Assembly (NCBI RefSeq): GCF_011067745.1
Contig: NZ_JAAMPJ010000011.1
Location: 331,875-395,874, forward strand
DNA: 64,000 nucleotides
Source: Lentzea alba
Lineage (GTDB): Bacteria; Actinomycetota; Actinomycetes; Mycobacteriales; Pseudonocardiaceae
Direction: 5' to 3'
In this document: positions 51,588 to 60,706 of the stretch, piece after piece
Layout: every line of letters starts with the position of its first letter
Position numbering within the stretch: position 1 is the stretch's first letter
Notes under the pieces: generated by a model
Told to the model about the DNA's origin: nothing
The model's database searches: none
What the model saw: the letters and a program-made list of their open reading frames with translations, nothing else
Position numbers and translations under genes: made by a program

Positions 51588-52132
51588 TTCGGGTACTCCT
51601 GTCGCTTGGCTGGCTGATGGTTAACGTCTAGCGAGAACGAGTGTGAGGTGAAGCTGGGAATTACAGGGATGGCAACGGGCGAATGATTGGTTGGAATGCG
51701 CCCTGCGAGCGCGAGAACTCGTGGCAGAGTGACCAACTCGATGTTGAGGTTTAATCGCTCAACGGTGTCAACGAGTTCTGGCAGGAAATCAAAGGCGGCT
51801 ATGACGCCGCGGATGAGTGGATCGTATCCTTCTGCACGCCGCGCCATCGCCACGTAAACCAAGATCTGCCCGAGGGCCTCGTAGCTTGCGTGGATCTTGA
51901 ACTCCCACAAGCGGACCGTGTTGGTGCGATCGATGGTCCGCATGTCTGCGCGAACGGTCGTACCCGCGTAGCTGTTCTCGCGCGCAACCAGCCTCTCGTT
52001 AGGGCGATGCCGCTCGAGTTCGGCGGCGTAGTAGTCGCGAATCCGGCACTCGTGCTCGTAGCTGTGCTGACCTGCGTTCTTCACCCTGTCGTCTCTCGTC
52101 GAGGTTGGCAACGATAGTGGAGATGCTATCAC
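51584..52132 (-). CDS. PD-(D/E)XK nuclease-like protein
   Basis: The 182-residue protein has a restriction-endonuclease-like core: RADMR (Asp63), a connecting turn, LWEFKIH (Glu77, Lys79), then ALGQILVYVAMARR. The D..E-x-K plus a following Q helix is the PD-(D/E)XK signature. It would be cytoplasmic. The start is GTG 52132 in the open frame; GTG 52084 is possible. An inverted repeat (GATAG...CTATC at 52113-52130) overlaps the first start and could be an operator. It is translationally coupled to the DndB-like gene, so the two probably work as a unit, perhaps in recognising and cutting DNA lacking or carrying a modification. Confidence 0.6.
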   Translation of the reverse strand: MIASPLSLPTSTRDDRVKNAGQHSYEHECRIRDYYAAELERHRPNERLVARENSYAGTTVRADMRTIDRTNTVRLWEFKIHASYEALGQILVYVAMARRAEGYDPLIRGVIAAFDFLPELVDTVERLNLNIELVTLPRVLALAGRIPTNHSPVAIPVIPSFTSHSFSLDVNHQPAKRQEYPK

Positions 52133-52282
52133 TACTCTCTGCTTCTAGCCAACTCATCTCCGAGATGCCAGTCCAGTTGGTGGAGATCGATCGATGGAGA
52201 CGGAGATGATCTGCGTAATGAGCTGGGGCGATGTCACTTCAACCAGGTGGATGGCCGTGGTCGTCGCCGAACGGGGTGTGTC

Positions 52283-53645
<1,363 letters not shown>

Positions 53646-54276
53646 TACAGGCCCCACGTGGGAGCCCGAACAGCTGACGAGGTTCCTGGAGGTGGCTCGA
53701 CCGGAACGGCTGTATGCGCTGTGGGTGCTCGTCTCCGCCACTGGGATGCGGCGCTCCGAACTGTGCGGGCTGACCTTCGCCTCACTTGACCTCGATGCCG
53801 CAGTAGTTCGGATGAAGGCGACGCGTGTCGTCGCGGGAGGCTCGGTCAGGAGCGGAACCGGGAAGAGCACGAAGAGCCGCCGACAGATAGCGCTCGACAA
53901 ATTCACCGTGGCGGTGCTGCGCCGGCACCTTGCACAGGTGGAGGAGGAGAAGGAAGCGTTCGGCAACGGCTATCAGGACCACGGTCTGGTCTTCTGCTGG
54001 GAGGACGGCCGTCGGATTTACCCGGACACGATCACCGAACAGTTCAACCGGCTCGTGGACCGCGCCAAGGTGCCGCTTATTCGACTGCACGACGTTCGGC
54101 ACACCTACGCCACGATCTCACTGCGGTCCGGTGTGCACCCCAAGATCGTGAGCAGTCGGCTTGGGCACGCGACGGTCGCGTTCACCCTCGACACCTACAC
54201 CGAGGACATCCCGGACCTCGATGCAGGAGCGGCGGAGAGCATCAGTGGTCTATTCCTGCCGAGGGAGATCGACTGA
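53646..54276 (+). pseudogene. Tyrosine integrase lacking its N-terminus
   Basis: About 208 residues of the catalytic domain remain: GMRRSELCGLTFASLDL (first Arg), HDVRHTYATISLRSG (H-x2-R), LGHATVAFTLDTYTEDI (nucleophile Tyr). The N-terminal core-binding and arm-binding domains are gone; the frame runs straight out of the IS256 end. The stop is 118 bases before the right att repeat, as expected for an element integrase. It is catalytically complete in the C-terminus but should not bind att arms. Confidence 0.8.
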
Positions 54277-54348
54277 CGTTGTAGAGCCCGTTTGTGTACA
54301 GATTTGTGTCCCGCAGGCCAGTGCGGGGAGTTGTTGGCGTGCGCCGAA

Positions 54349-54392
54349 AGCCAGAAGGCCCCTCATCTGTGCAGATGAGGGGCCTTCTGGCT
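54349..54392. terminator. Strong bidirectional hairpin beside the right att repeat
   Basis: A perfect 20-bp stem (54349-54368 with 54373-54392) closes a 4-base loop. It lies between the integrase remnant and the tRNA-Val gene and can terminate both. Confidence 0.85.
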
Positions 54393-54394
54393 GT

Positions 54395-54440
54395 AATGGG
54401 CGATACTGGGATCGAACCAGTGACCTCTTCGGTGTGAACG
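54395..54440. repeat. att-like repeat, right (inside tRNA-Val)
   Basis: These 46 bases are identical to 49832-49877. They form the 3' half of the functional tRNA-Val(CAC), whose sequence is preserved across the junction. Confidence 0.85.
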
Positions 54441-54468
54441 AAGCGCTCTCCCGCTGAGCTAAACGCCC
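54397..54468 (-). tRNA. tRNA-Val (CAC)
   Basis: The minus strand reads GGGCGTTTAGCTCAGCGGGA at the 5' end, an anticodon loop TTCACAC, a T-arm GGTTCGATCC and the end ATCGCCCA. That makes 72 bases without encoded CCA. Pair 6-67 of the acceptor stem is a T-T mismatch. It serves as integration site for the element on its left. Confidence 0.9.
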
Positions 54469-54524
54469 GTGTTCTGTTGTGTTGCTGTCCCGCTCTCGCG
54501 GTGTGGCCATAGCCTACAACATCA

Positions 54525-54947
54525 TCAACGAGAACCAAAAATCGGGCTCTGCAACCAGCTCCACTCGACGCCGAACCAGCCGCCGACCAGCGCGAACACG
54601 TTGAGGAAGTAGCAGGTTGCCAGGACGATGGCGCAGACGCCGGCCATCACCAGGCCGCGGACCCAGCTCGGCTGGCGCTTGAGCCAGGCCACCCAGCGGT
54701 CGTAGTAGCGCTTGGCGAACTTGAGGACTCGGCCCGCCCACTCGAACTCCGTCGCGAGGATCGCCAGGCCCGCGAAGACCACCAGCCAGCCCGGGCCGGG
54801 GTACGGGATCATGATGACGCCCGCGACCAGCACCAGGCCGCCGATCACGCCTACGCCGATGCGGTAGGCCAGGTTCAGCGCCGGGTTGCGGTGGAACCAG
54901 TGGCGCCAGCCCTTGTGCTCGTCGGGCTTCACGTCCGGCTTCGTCAT
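54525..54947 (-). CDS. TIGR02611-type PGPGW membrane protein
   Basis: The 140-residue protein has three hydrophobic helices and the motif MIPYPGPGWLVVFAGLAILATEFEWAGRVL, the PGPGW signature of the TIGR02611 family. I start at ATG 54947, with AGGA ten bases upstream; the longer frame begins at TTG. The function of the family is unknown. It lies downstream of the sigma/anti-sigma operon on the same strand by 22 bp and could be its last gene. Confidence 0.75.
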   Translation of the reverse strand: MTKPDVKPDEHKGWRHWFHRNPALNLAYRIGVGVIGGLVLVAGVIMIPYPGPGWLVVFAGLAILATEFEWAGRVLKFAKRYYDRWVAWLKRQPSWVRGLVMAGVCAIVLATCYFLNVFALVGGWFGVEWSWLQSPIFGSR

Positions 54948-54969
54948 GTGTCGATCATCCTGTTGGGAC

Positions 54970-55752
54970 TCAGGCGGGTGCAACCTGGCCTCCTGCCAGC
55001 ACCTCCGAGGGTTTCGGCGGGGCTTGGCGGCCTGGTTCGAGCGACACCGCGAACGTCGTGTGCTCGTGCGCGCCGGCGGACCAGTTCAGCAGTTGTGGGT
55101 CGGTCGAGCCCGCGCGTACGTCGAACAGCGCCAACGGTACCGGCGCTTTCGTACTTGCACCCCAAACTACGTAAACGTGATCTGAGTCGTTCGGTTTCAG
55201 GTTCATCGGCATCACCGCGCCGGAGGTGGGGTTCGAGAACACCACGGCGACTTCTTCGCCGGAACCGTTGCGCAGCACCGCCCTGTTCGTGGCCGGGTCG
55301 GCGGCCAGGGACAGGGCCTTGTTCAGGTCGTTCGTGCGGGCCTCGGAGGCCGCTACCTCGCCGGACAGCTGGTTCACGCGCACGCCCAGGTAGCCGCCGC
55401 CTGCCAGGACCGCGGCGGCTGCCGCGGCGGCCAGCAGGACGCGGCCGGTGCGGCGGCGGTGTTGCGGGCGCAGGGGAGTGGGGGCGGCGTGGCGCGGGAT
55501 GTGCGGGGCCGGCGTCTCCTGCGGGATGTGTTCGATCTGTTCCATCAGCCTCGCGCGCAGGCGGGGCGGTGGCTGCTCCTGGCGGACTGCGCCGCCGATG
55601 CCCGCGAGGACCTCCTGCGTCGACCGCACCGTGTGCTGGCACGTGGCGCAGGTCGGCACGTGGTCACGGGCCAGTGATTCCTCGTCCGGCTCCAAGGAGT
55701 GCATCGCCCAGCCGACGGCGAGCTCCTCGTGAGGGCACAACTCGCCGTTCAC
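54970..55752 (-). CDS. Zinc-finger anti-sigma factor (RskA type)
   Basis: The 260-residue protein has an N-terminal zinc anti-sigma domain (CPHEELAVGWAMHSLEPDEE, then H-x3-C-x2-C in DHVPTCATC), one transmembrane helix (about 107-126) and an extracytoplasmic RskA-type domain (NGSGEEVAVVFSNP, YVVWGAS, HEHTTFAVSLEPG). GTG 55752 overlaps the sigma gene's stop in GTGA form with CAGGAG upstream. It would hold the sigma factor encoded before it inactive at the membrane until a signal causes its release. Confidence 0.85.
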   Translation of the reverse strand: MNGELCPHEELAVGWAMHSLEPDEESLARDHVPTCATCQHTVRSTQEVLAGIGGAVRQEQPPPRLRARLMEQIEHIPQETPAPHIPRHAAPTPLRPQHRRRTGRVLLAAAAAAAVLAGGGYLGVRVNQLSGEVAASEARTNDLNKALSLAADPATNRAVLRNGSGEEVAVVFSNPTSGAVMPMNLKPNDSDHVYVVWGASTKAPVPLALFDVRAGSTDPQLLNWSAGAHEHTTFAVSLEPGRQAPPKPSEVLAGGQVAPA

Positions 55753-56393
55753 CGGTGAACTCCTGTCGTCTCGCCGGTCTCGCCGGCCCACAAGTTCCCC
55801 AACGTGCCTCTGAGACGTCTTATCGCGGCGAACGTGCGCGATTTCACAGTCCCCAATGGCACGCCTGTCAGCTTCGCCACTTCGCACTGCGTGTAGCCGC
55901 CGAGATAGGCCAGTGCGATGACTTGGCGCTGTTCTTCCGGCAACGTTCGCAATGCCGCTCTGACCTCGGCGCTCACCACGCTGACCAACGCTGCGTGGTC
56001 GGAGCCCTCGGCCGGTGGTGACACATCGTCGGTGAGGGGAACAGTACGACGACGCTGAGTGTTCTCCTTACGTACGGCGTCCACCGCGCGGTGGTGCACC
56101 AAAGTCATCAACCAGGTGCCGAAACTTCCGCGGGTGGGGTCGAACCTGGCGGGGTGCCGCCAGAGCGCGAGGAAGGCTTCCTGGACGACGTCCTCGGCTA
56201 GTTCGGGGTCTACGCAGATGCGTCTGGCCAGCGAATATGCTGGGGTGCCGTACCTGTCGTACAGCTCACCGAACGCCGACCGGTCGCCCTGTGCGAGCCT
56301 TTGCACGAGGTCGGAATCGGTCGGCCGGCCGTCGCGTGACGCAACGGGTGGACCGGGCGAGTCAGCCACCAGAGATGTCCTCACGTCCAACAT
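55749..56393 (-). CDS. ECF sigma factor (SigK-like)
   Basis: The 214-residue protein has region 2 (SAFGELYDRYGTPAYSLARRI, DVVQEAFLALWRHPARFDPTRGSFGTWLMTLVHHRAVDAVRK) and region 4 (LPEEQRQVIALAYLGGYTQCEVAKLTGVPLGTVKSR). The sequence and the adjacent RskA-type anti-sigma factor fit the SigK group. It is translationally coupled to the anti-sigma gene. The regulon cannot be told from this window. Confidence 0.9.
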   Translation of the reverse strand: MLDVRTSLVADSPGPPVASRDGRPTDSDLVQRLAQGDRSAFGELYDRYGTPAYSLARRICVDPELAEDVVQEAFLALWRHPARFDPTRGSFGTWLMTLVHHRAVDAVRKENTQRRRTVPLTDDVSPPAEGSDHAALVSVVSAEVRAALRTLPEEQRQVIALAYLGGYTQCEVAKLTGVPLGTVKSRTFAAIRRLRGTLGNLWAGETGETTGVHR

Positions 56394-56625
56394 TCGCGCA
56401 ACAGCCGGTACCGGGTTCAGGTTAGACCCAGCAAGATGGGAGTCGCTGAACGCGGGCTAACGGGTGAGGAGGACACGGAGCGCGTGCAGACCGTCGCGTT
56501 ACGCAGTGAGGCTGACCCGATGGGGTGATCTGCGCCCGTTTCGCGAGCGTTCCTCGCCACATGCACGTCACAACTAAGGTGCTCGGTCGTTTCATTGACC
56601 GGGAAGGGAGAAGAGGGTAACGACG

Positions 56626-57051
56626 ATGCGCAACGATCACGTGACGCTCCGCTCGACAGCGGTCTTCGACCTGCTGGCACCGAGGACCCCCGCGGTCCCG
56701 GTTCAAGTGGAGCTGCGATACGACACGAAAGACCCGTACGCGGTCGTCGCCGCGTTCCGCACCGGCCGAGCCGGTTGGGTCGAGTGGGTGTACGCCCGCG
56801 ACCTGCTCGCAGACGGTCTCATCGCCGACGCCGGCGATGGTGACGTTCGGATTCGCCCCGCCGCCGACGATCCCGAGGTCGTCGTGATCGAGCTGAGCTC
56901 GCCTTCCGGGCACGCCATGTTCGAGGCGTCCGCCCAGGAACTCGCAGACTTCCTCGACCGGACCTACGACGTCGTCGTGCCGGGCAACGAGCACCTCTGG
57001 GTCAACGTCGACGAGGCGCTCACGCACCTCATCTCGAACGACCTGAGCTGA
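56626..57051 (+). CDS. SsgA-like sporulation/cell-division regulator
   Basis: The 141-residue protein matches SsgA-like proteins (SALPs): an N-terminal VPVQVELRYDTKDPYAVVAAF strand pair, VEWVYARDLLADGL, and a C-terminal FLDRTYDVVVPGNEH. SALPs help position septa and peptidoglycan synthesis in morphologically complex actinomycetes. A purine-rich stretch (GAAGGGAGAAGAGGG) lies about ten bases before the ATG. The 232-base gap before it holds no gene. Confidence 0.85.
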   Translation: MRNDHVTLRSTAVFDLLAPRTPAVPVQVELRYDTKDPYAVVAAFRTGRAGWVEWVYARDLLADGLIADAGDGDVRIRPAADDPEVVVIELSSPSGHAMFEASAQELADFLDRTYDVVVPGNEHLWVNVDEALTHLISNDLS

Positions 57052-57158
57052 ACAACCCGAGGTAGGGGGCCCGCGAAGGTGGTGCGGGCACCCCCGGTGA
57101 AACCCGCTTGAACCCCTCGTATAAGCTTCGTTTCAACATCATGAAGTCAGTGATGTAC

Positions 57159-57231
57159 GCGGATGTAGCGCAGTTGGTAGCGCATCACCTTGCCAAGGTG
57201 AGGGTCGCGAGTTCGAGTCTCGTCATCCGCT
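57159..57231 (+). tRNA. tRNA-Gly (GCC), copy 1
   Basis: GCGGATGTAGCGCAGTTGG at the 5' end, anticodon loop TTGCCAA, T-arm GAGTTCGAGTCTC and end CATCCGCT. That is 73 bases without CCA, an ordinary cloverleaf. Confidence 0.95.
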
Positions 57232-57273
57232 CTGTGGGTCCTCAGTGGATAGCTGCTGTGGACTCATGCTCCT

Positions 57274-57345
57274 GGCGGAGTGGCCGAGTGGCTTAGGCAA
57301 GGGCCTGCAAAGCCCTGTACACGGGTTCGATTCCCGTCTCCGCCT
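57274..57345 (+). tRNA. tRNA-Cys (GCA)
   Basis: GGCGGAGTGGCCGAGTGGC at the 5' end, anticodon loop CTGCAAA, T-arm GGGTTCGATTCCC and end CTCCGCCT. It is the only non-duplicated tRNA of the cluster. Confidence 0.95.
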
Positions 57346-57346
57346 C

Positions 57347-57418
<72 letters not shown>

Positions 57419-57429
57419 TTCGGATCACC

Positions 57430-57464
57430 AGTGGGGCCAGGTGCACGTCGCGCCTGGCCCCACT
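57430..57464 (+). terminator. Hairpin after the first tRNA group
   Basis: AGTGGGGCCAGG (57430-57441) and CCTGGCCCCACT (57453-57464) form a 12-bp perfect stem. The following stretch to 57575 holds no gene. Confidence 0.75.
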
Positions 57465-57575
57465 GCTGTCTCAGGGCGCTGATGGTGGTGCGGGCGGCCT
57501 CAAGATCAGCCGATTTGGAACTTCGGGGGACCGTCGGATAAAGTTCCTCTCGCGCCAAGGGAAACCCTGGGGCAC

Positions 57576-57648
57576 GCGGATGTAGCGCAGTTGGTAGCGC
57601 ATCACCTTGCCAAGGTGAGGGTCGCGAGTTCGAGTCTCGTCATCCGCT
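57576..57648 (+). tRNA. tRNA-Gly (GCC), copy 2
   Basis: Identical over its length to the tRNA-Gly at 57159. It is followed after one base by the second tRNA-Val, so the Gly-Val pair has been duplicated without the Cys gene. Confidence 0.95.
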
Positions 57649-57649
57649 C

Positions 57650-57721
<72 letters not shown>

Positions 57722-57729
57722 CTCTTCAG

Positions 57730-57763
57730 AGAAGCCCTCGATCTACCAAGATCGAGGGCTTCT
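57730..57763 (+). terminator. Terminator after the tRNA cluster
   Basis: A perfect 15-bp stem (57730-57744 with 57749-57763) encloses a 4-base loop, isolating the tRNA cluster from the TIR operon. Confidence 0.85.
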
Positions 57764-57883
57764 TGCTGTTCGTGGCACAGTCCAGCGCGCACCCAGTTTT
57801 TGTCCAATTATTGGTCGGAACGGCCGAAAATGCCCACTTTTTTGTCTTTTATCGCGGGATAGGCGCATCTACTGTTGGTCGCT

Positions 57884-58474
57884 GTGTCCGGCTACAAGTA
57901 CGACTTCTTCATCAGCTACTGCCGATACGGCAGCGTGCAGAGATGGTTGCTGAACCACTTTCTGGACAAGCTCAAGGAATGTCTGGCCGATCAATACGCA
58001 CCGACTCCCACGGTGTACGTCGACCGCACGATGGAGCGCGGCGTGCACTGGCCGTCGAACCTGCAGGACGCCCTGCGGCACAGCAAGATCATGATCCAGC
58101 TCCTGACCCCGCAGTACTACACCTCGCGCTGGTGCATGGCTGAGCAGAAGAGCATGCGGGCCAGGGAGGACAGGCTAGGGCTCGCCAGCTCGGAAATCTC
58201 GCAAGGGCTGATCTACCCCATCCTCTATTCCGACTCGGAGAACTTTCCGATCGAGGAGAAGGAACGCTCGTGGGTGGATTTGAAGGACGTGGCCCACCCG
58301 GATCCGGTGTACCAGCAGAGCAGGAAATACCTCCGATTCCACACCAAGGTGAACGATCTTGCGGCCGACCTCGTCAGGTTGGCCAAGCAGGCACCTCCGT
58401 GGCAGTCGGATTGGCCTGACGTCGATCCACCGGAACCTCCGCTCATGCCACCACCGCAGATACCGAGGTTCTGA
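57884..58474 (+). CDS. TIR-domain protein
   Basis: The 196-residue protein is almost wholly a TIR domain: strand A and first loop YDFFISYCRYGS, VYVDRTMERGVHWPSNLQDALRHSKIMIQLLTPQYYTSRWCMAEQKS, and a later LIYPILYSD. Glu87 in RWCMAE sits where the catalytic glutamate of NAD-cleaving TIR domains lies. A short Pro-rich tail ends the protein. GTG 57884 is the first sensible start; no Shine-Dalgarno is seen, so the operon may begin with a leaderless message. It is the first gene of a four-gene operon, two bases before the ATPase gene. It is probably the toxic NADase effector, though signalling by cyclic nucleotide is also possible. Confidence 0.8.
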   Translation: MSGYKYDFFISYCRYGSVQRWLLNHFLDKLKECLADQYAPTPTVYVDRTMERGVHWPSNLQDALRHSKIMIQLLTPQYYTSRWCMAEQKSMRAREDRLGLASSEISQGLIYPILYSDSENFPIEEKERSWVDLKDVAHPDPVYQQSRKYLRFHTKVNDLAADLVRLAKQAPPWQSDWPDVDPPEPPLMPPPQIPRF

Positions 58475-58476
58475 CC

Positions 58477-60093
58477 ATGGCTGGGACCGTCATCACCTTC
58501 TACTCGTACAAGGGCGGCGTCGGACGCAGTTTCACGATGGCCAGCATCGCGGTGCTGCTCGCCAGGTGGGGTTATCGGGTGCTCACGATCGACTGGGATC
58601 TGGAAGCTCCTGGCCTGCACCATTACTTCGCGCCGGTCATGTCGGAGACGCCGGAGGGCGGCGTGATCGATCTCGCGCACGATTTTCTCGCTGGAGCGAA
58701 GAGACCCACCCCGCACGTCCTAAAGGTCGGCGTCGAGGGCAACGGATCGCTCGCGTTGCTGGCCGCGGGGAAGATGGACCGCTCCTACATGGGCCGGATG
58801 CAGTCGATCGACTGGGAGAGCCTGTACGCGCAGGGGTTCGCGACCTTTCTCGAGACGTGCCGCGAGATCTGGACCGCCGACCACGACTTCGTGCTGATCG
58901 ACAGCAGGACCGGTATCTCCGACATCGCGAGCATCTGCACCGCTCATTTACCGGACCGTCTGGTCGTCGTCTTCACCGCCAACGATCAGAACCTCGACGA
59001 GGTCGTCGACATCGCCAGGCGCGCCGACGACGCGAGAGACCGGATGCCCTACGACCGGCCTCGGCACACCGTGCTCCCCGTGTTGTCGCGACTGGACAAC
59101 CGGGTGGAGTACGAACGCGCGGACATGTGGCAGCGCAAGTGCGCCGCCGTGGTCGCTCCGCTCTTCGAGAACTGGCTCGTCAAGAGCGTCCCCGAGGACC
59201 TGATGCTGCGGCATCTCACGGTGCCGTACGTCTCCTACTGGAGTTTCGGCGAGCAACTGCCGGTGCTGGACGAACTCGTCCCTTCCCCCGACCAGATCTC
59301 GTACGCGCTGGAAACCATCGCCGCGGTGATCGCGCAGGGATTCGACCGGACCGACGTGCTGGAGGACAACCGCGACGCCTATGTCGCGGCCGCTCGCAAC
59401 CACCACCGGGACTTCGACCTCGACCTGCTGGTGTCCAGTCCCCGGACCCTGTTGAAAGCCACCGAGACGCTCATCGCCGAACTGAACGCGCTCGGCCTGC
59501 GAGCAGAGCGTTCGGTGTCGGGTGACCCGGAAATCCTGGAGCAGGCCGGCGAACCGGCGAAGCACCTGTGCCTCCTGGTGGACGGACGGGCCAGCCGGTG
59601 GCAGATCACCGAAGCCGAGCGCTTCCTGCGGCACGCGATCGGTCCGGAAGGCGATCAACGCCAGTTGTTCTGCGTGCTGTCGAAGAACAGCGAACGGGAC
59701 CAGCTCCCGGGCTTCCTGCGCAATCTCCGGCACCTGGAACTCGGCTCGCAGCCGGAGCTGGTCGCGCGGCAGCTTCACGCCCTCACCCAGGGGGTCCCCG
59801 AACACGAACCGAACCACGAGGCGCTGGCGACGGCCGCCGCCGCGTTGCGCGGGCTTCCGGACGAGATGCCCTACGCCGGACGGTTCGCGCTCGTCCAGGA
59901 AACCGTGCACGGCATGACGACAGCGCTCGACGGCGGCGACGTGGAGCTGCTGCTCGATCACTCGGCCGACCTCGCGCTCATCAGCAAGGCACATGGCAAC
60001 GGCGCGCAGTCCGTGATGCCTCCTGAACTGCGAGCTGCGGTGGATGACCTGCTCGCCCGGATCGATCGACGACTCAACGCGTTCACCGACTGA
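58477..60093 (+). CDS. KGGVGR-type MinD/ParA-like ATPase
   Basis: The 538-residue protein has a deviant Walker A (YKGGVGRSFT, Lys12 and Arg17 in place of the usual second Lys/Thr), TIDWDLEAPGLHHYF, and the switch strand DFVLIDSRTGISDIA. It belongs to the KGGVGR variant of the MinD/ParA group. Residues about 355-430 (AKHLCLLVDGRASRW, EAERFLRHAI, LFCVLSKNSERDQLPGFLRNL) look like a degenerate TIR or similar alpha/beta fold. The last 100 residues are helical. The gene starts two bases after the TIR gene and is followed 13 bases later by the small gene. A switch or scaffold role between sensor and effector is an inference. Confidence 0.75.
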   Translation: MAGTVITFYSYKGGVGRSFTMASIAVLLARWGYRVLTIDWDLEAPGLHHYFAPVMSETPEGGVIDLAHDFLAGAKRPTPHVLKVGVEGNGSLALLAAGKMDRSYMGRMQSIDWESLYAQGFATFLETCREIWTADHDFVLIDSRTGISDIASICTAHLPDRLVVVFTANDQNLDEVVDIARRADDARDRMPYDRPRHTVLPVLSRLDNRVEYERADMWQRKCAAVVAPLFENWLVKSVPEDLMLRHLTVPYVSYWSFGEQLPVLDELVPSPDQISYALETIAAVIAQGFDRTDVLEDNRDAYVAAARNHHRDFDLDLLVSSPRTLLKATETLIAELNALGLRAERSVSGDPEILEQAGEPAKHLCLLVDGRASRWQITEAERFLRHAIGPEGDQRQLFCVLSKNSERDQLPGFLRNLRHLELGSQPELVARQLHALTQGVPEHEPNHEALATAAAALRGLPDEMPYAGRFALVQETVHGMTTALDGGDVELLLDHSADLALISKAHGNGAQSVMPPELRAAVDDLLARIDRRLNAFTD

Positions 60094-60106
60094 GAGAGGC
60101 GGCGTG

Positions 60107-60706
60107 ATGCCGGAGAAGTTTGGTGCTCCAGAACGTGCGGTGCTGATGGTCCTGATGCTGGCGAACCGCACGATGCCCAACACGGAACTGAACGACCAGG
60201 CCAGGCTCACGAAGCCTGGTCGAATCAAGCTGAACAAGGCCGGTTTGGTCAAGACGGACGAAACCGTGAAGCCGATGGTTCACGAGATCACCAATGAAGG
60301 CATCGCGTGGTGTCTGCAAGATCTCGTCAGGGGCGAGCTGCCGCCACGATCGACCTCGCACGCGAAGGCCACGTTCGGCCTGCTGAAGAAGTTCATCCTG
60401 CACCACGAAGCGCGCGGCACCCTGATCGAGGTGATCAGGTCTCGGGACCTCGAGTCGTTGATCCGAAGTGTCTACGAGGACCTCGCCGTCGAACCGCAGG
60501 ACTGGATCCGGCTCGCGCGCATTCGGCCGCGGCTCAACGGTGCGCAGAAGGACGAGGTCGATGAGGCGCTGGTGAAGATGATGAAGACCGGGACCGTCCA
60601 CCTGGCGCCGGAGTCCAACACCAAGGTGCTCACCTCCGAAGACCACGCCGCGGCGCTTCGGGTCGGCAGCGAGGATCTGCACCTCGTGGCGATGGAGGAG
60701 TCATGA
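60107..60706 (+). CDS. Small unknown protein of the TIR/HerA operon
   Basis: The 199-residue protein starts at ATG 60107, with GAGAGAGG about six bases upstream; GTG 60104 is next to it. The first 75 residues (PERAVLMVLMLANRTMPNTELND, INLNKAGLV-like basic helix, MVHEITNEGIAWCLQDL) look like a winged-helix DNA-binding or protein-docking domain. The rest is helical and charged. I cannot name a family. It overlaps the HerA gene by four bases (ATGA), so the two products are probably made in fixed ratio and may bind each other. Confidence 0.6.
   Translation: MPEKFGAPERAVLMVLMLANRTMPNTELNDQARLTKPGRIKLNKAGLVKTDETVKPMVHEITNEGIAWCLQDLVRGELPPRSTSHAKATFGLLKKFILHHEARGTLIEVIRSRDLESLIRSVYEDLAVEPQDWIRLARIRPRLNGAQKDEVDEALVKMMKTGTVHLAPESNTKVLTSEDHAAALRVGSEDLHLVAMEES

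Noticed and set aside
50082..52132. Full Dnd phosphorothioation system
   Set aside because: Only a DndB/DGQHR-like protein and a nuclease-like protein are present; dndA, C, D and E homologues are absent.
54242..54538. Two minus-strand frames over the tRNA-Val and terminator
   Set aside because: They translate the tRNA gene and the perfect hairpin; no independent coding evidence.
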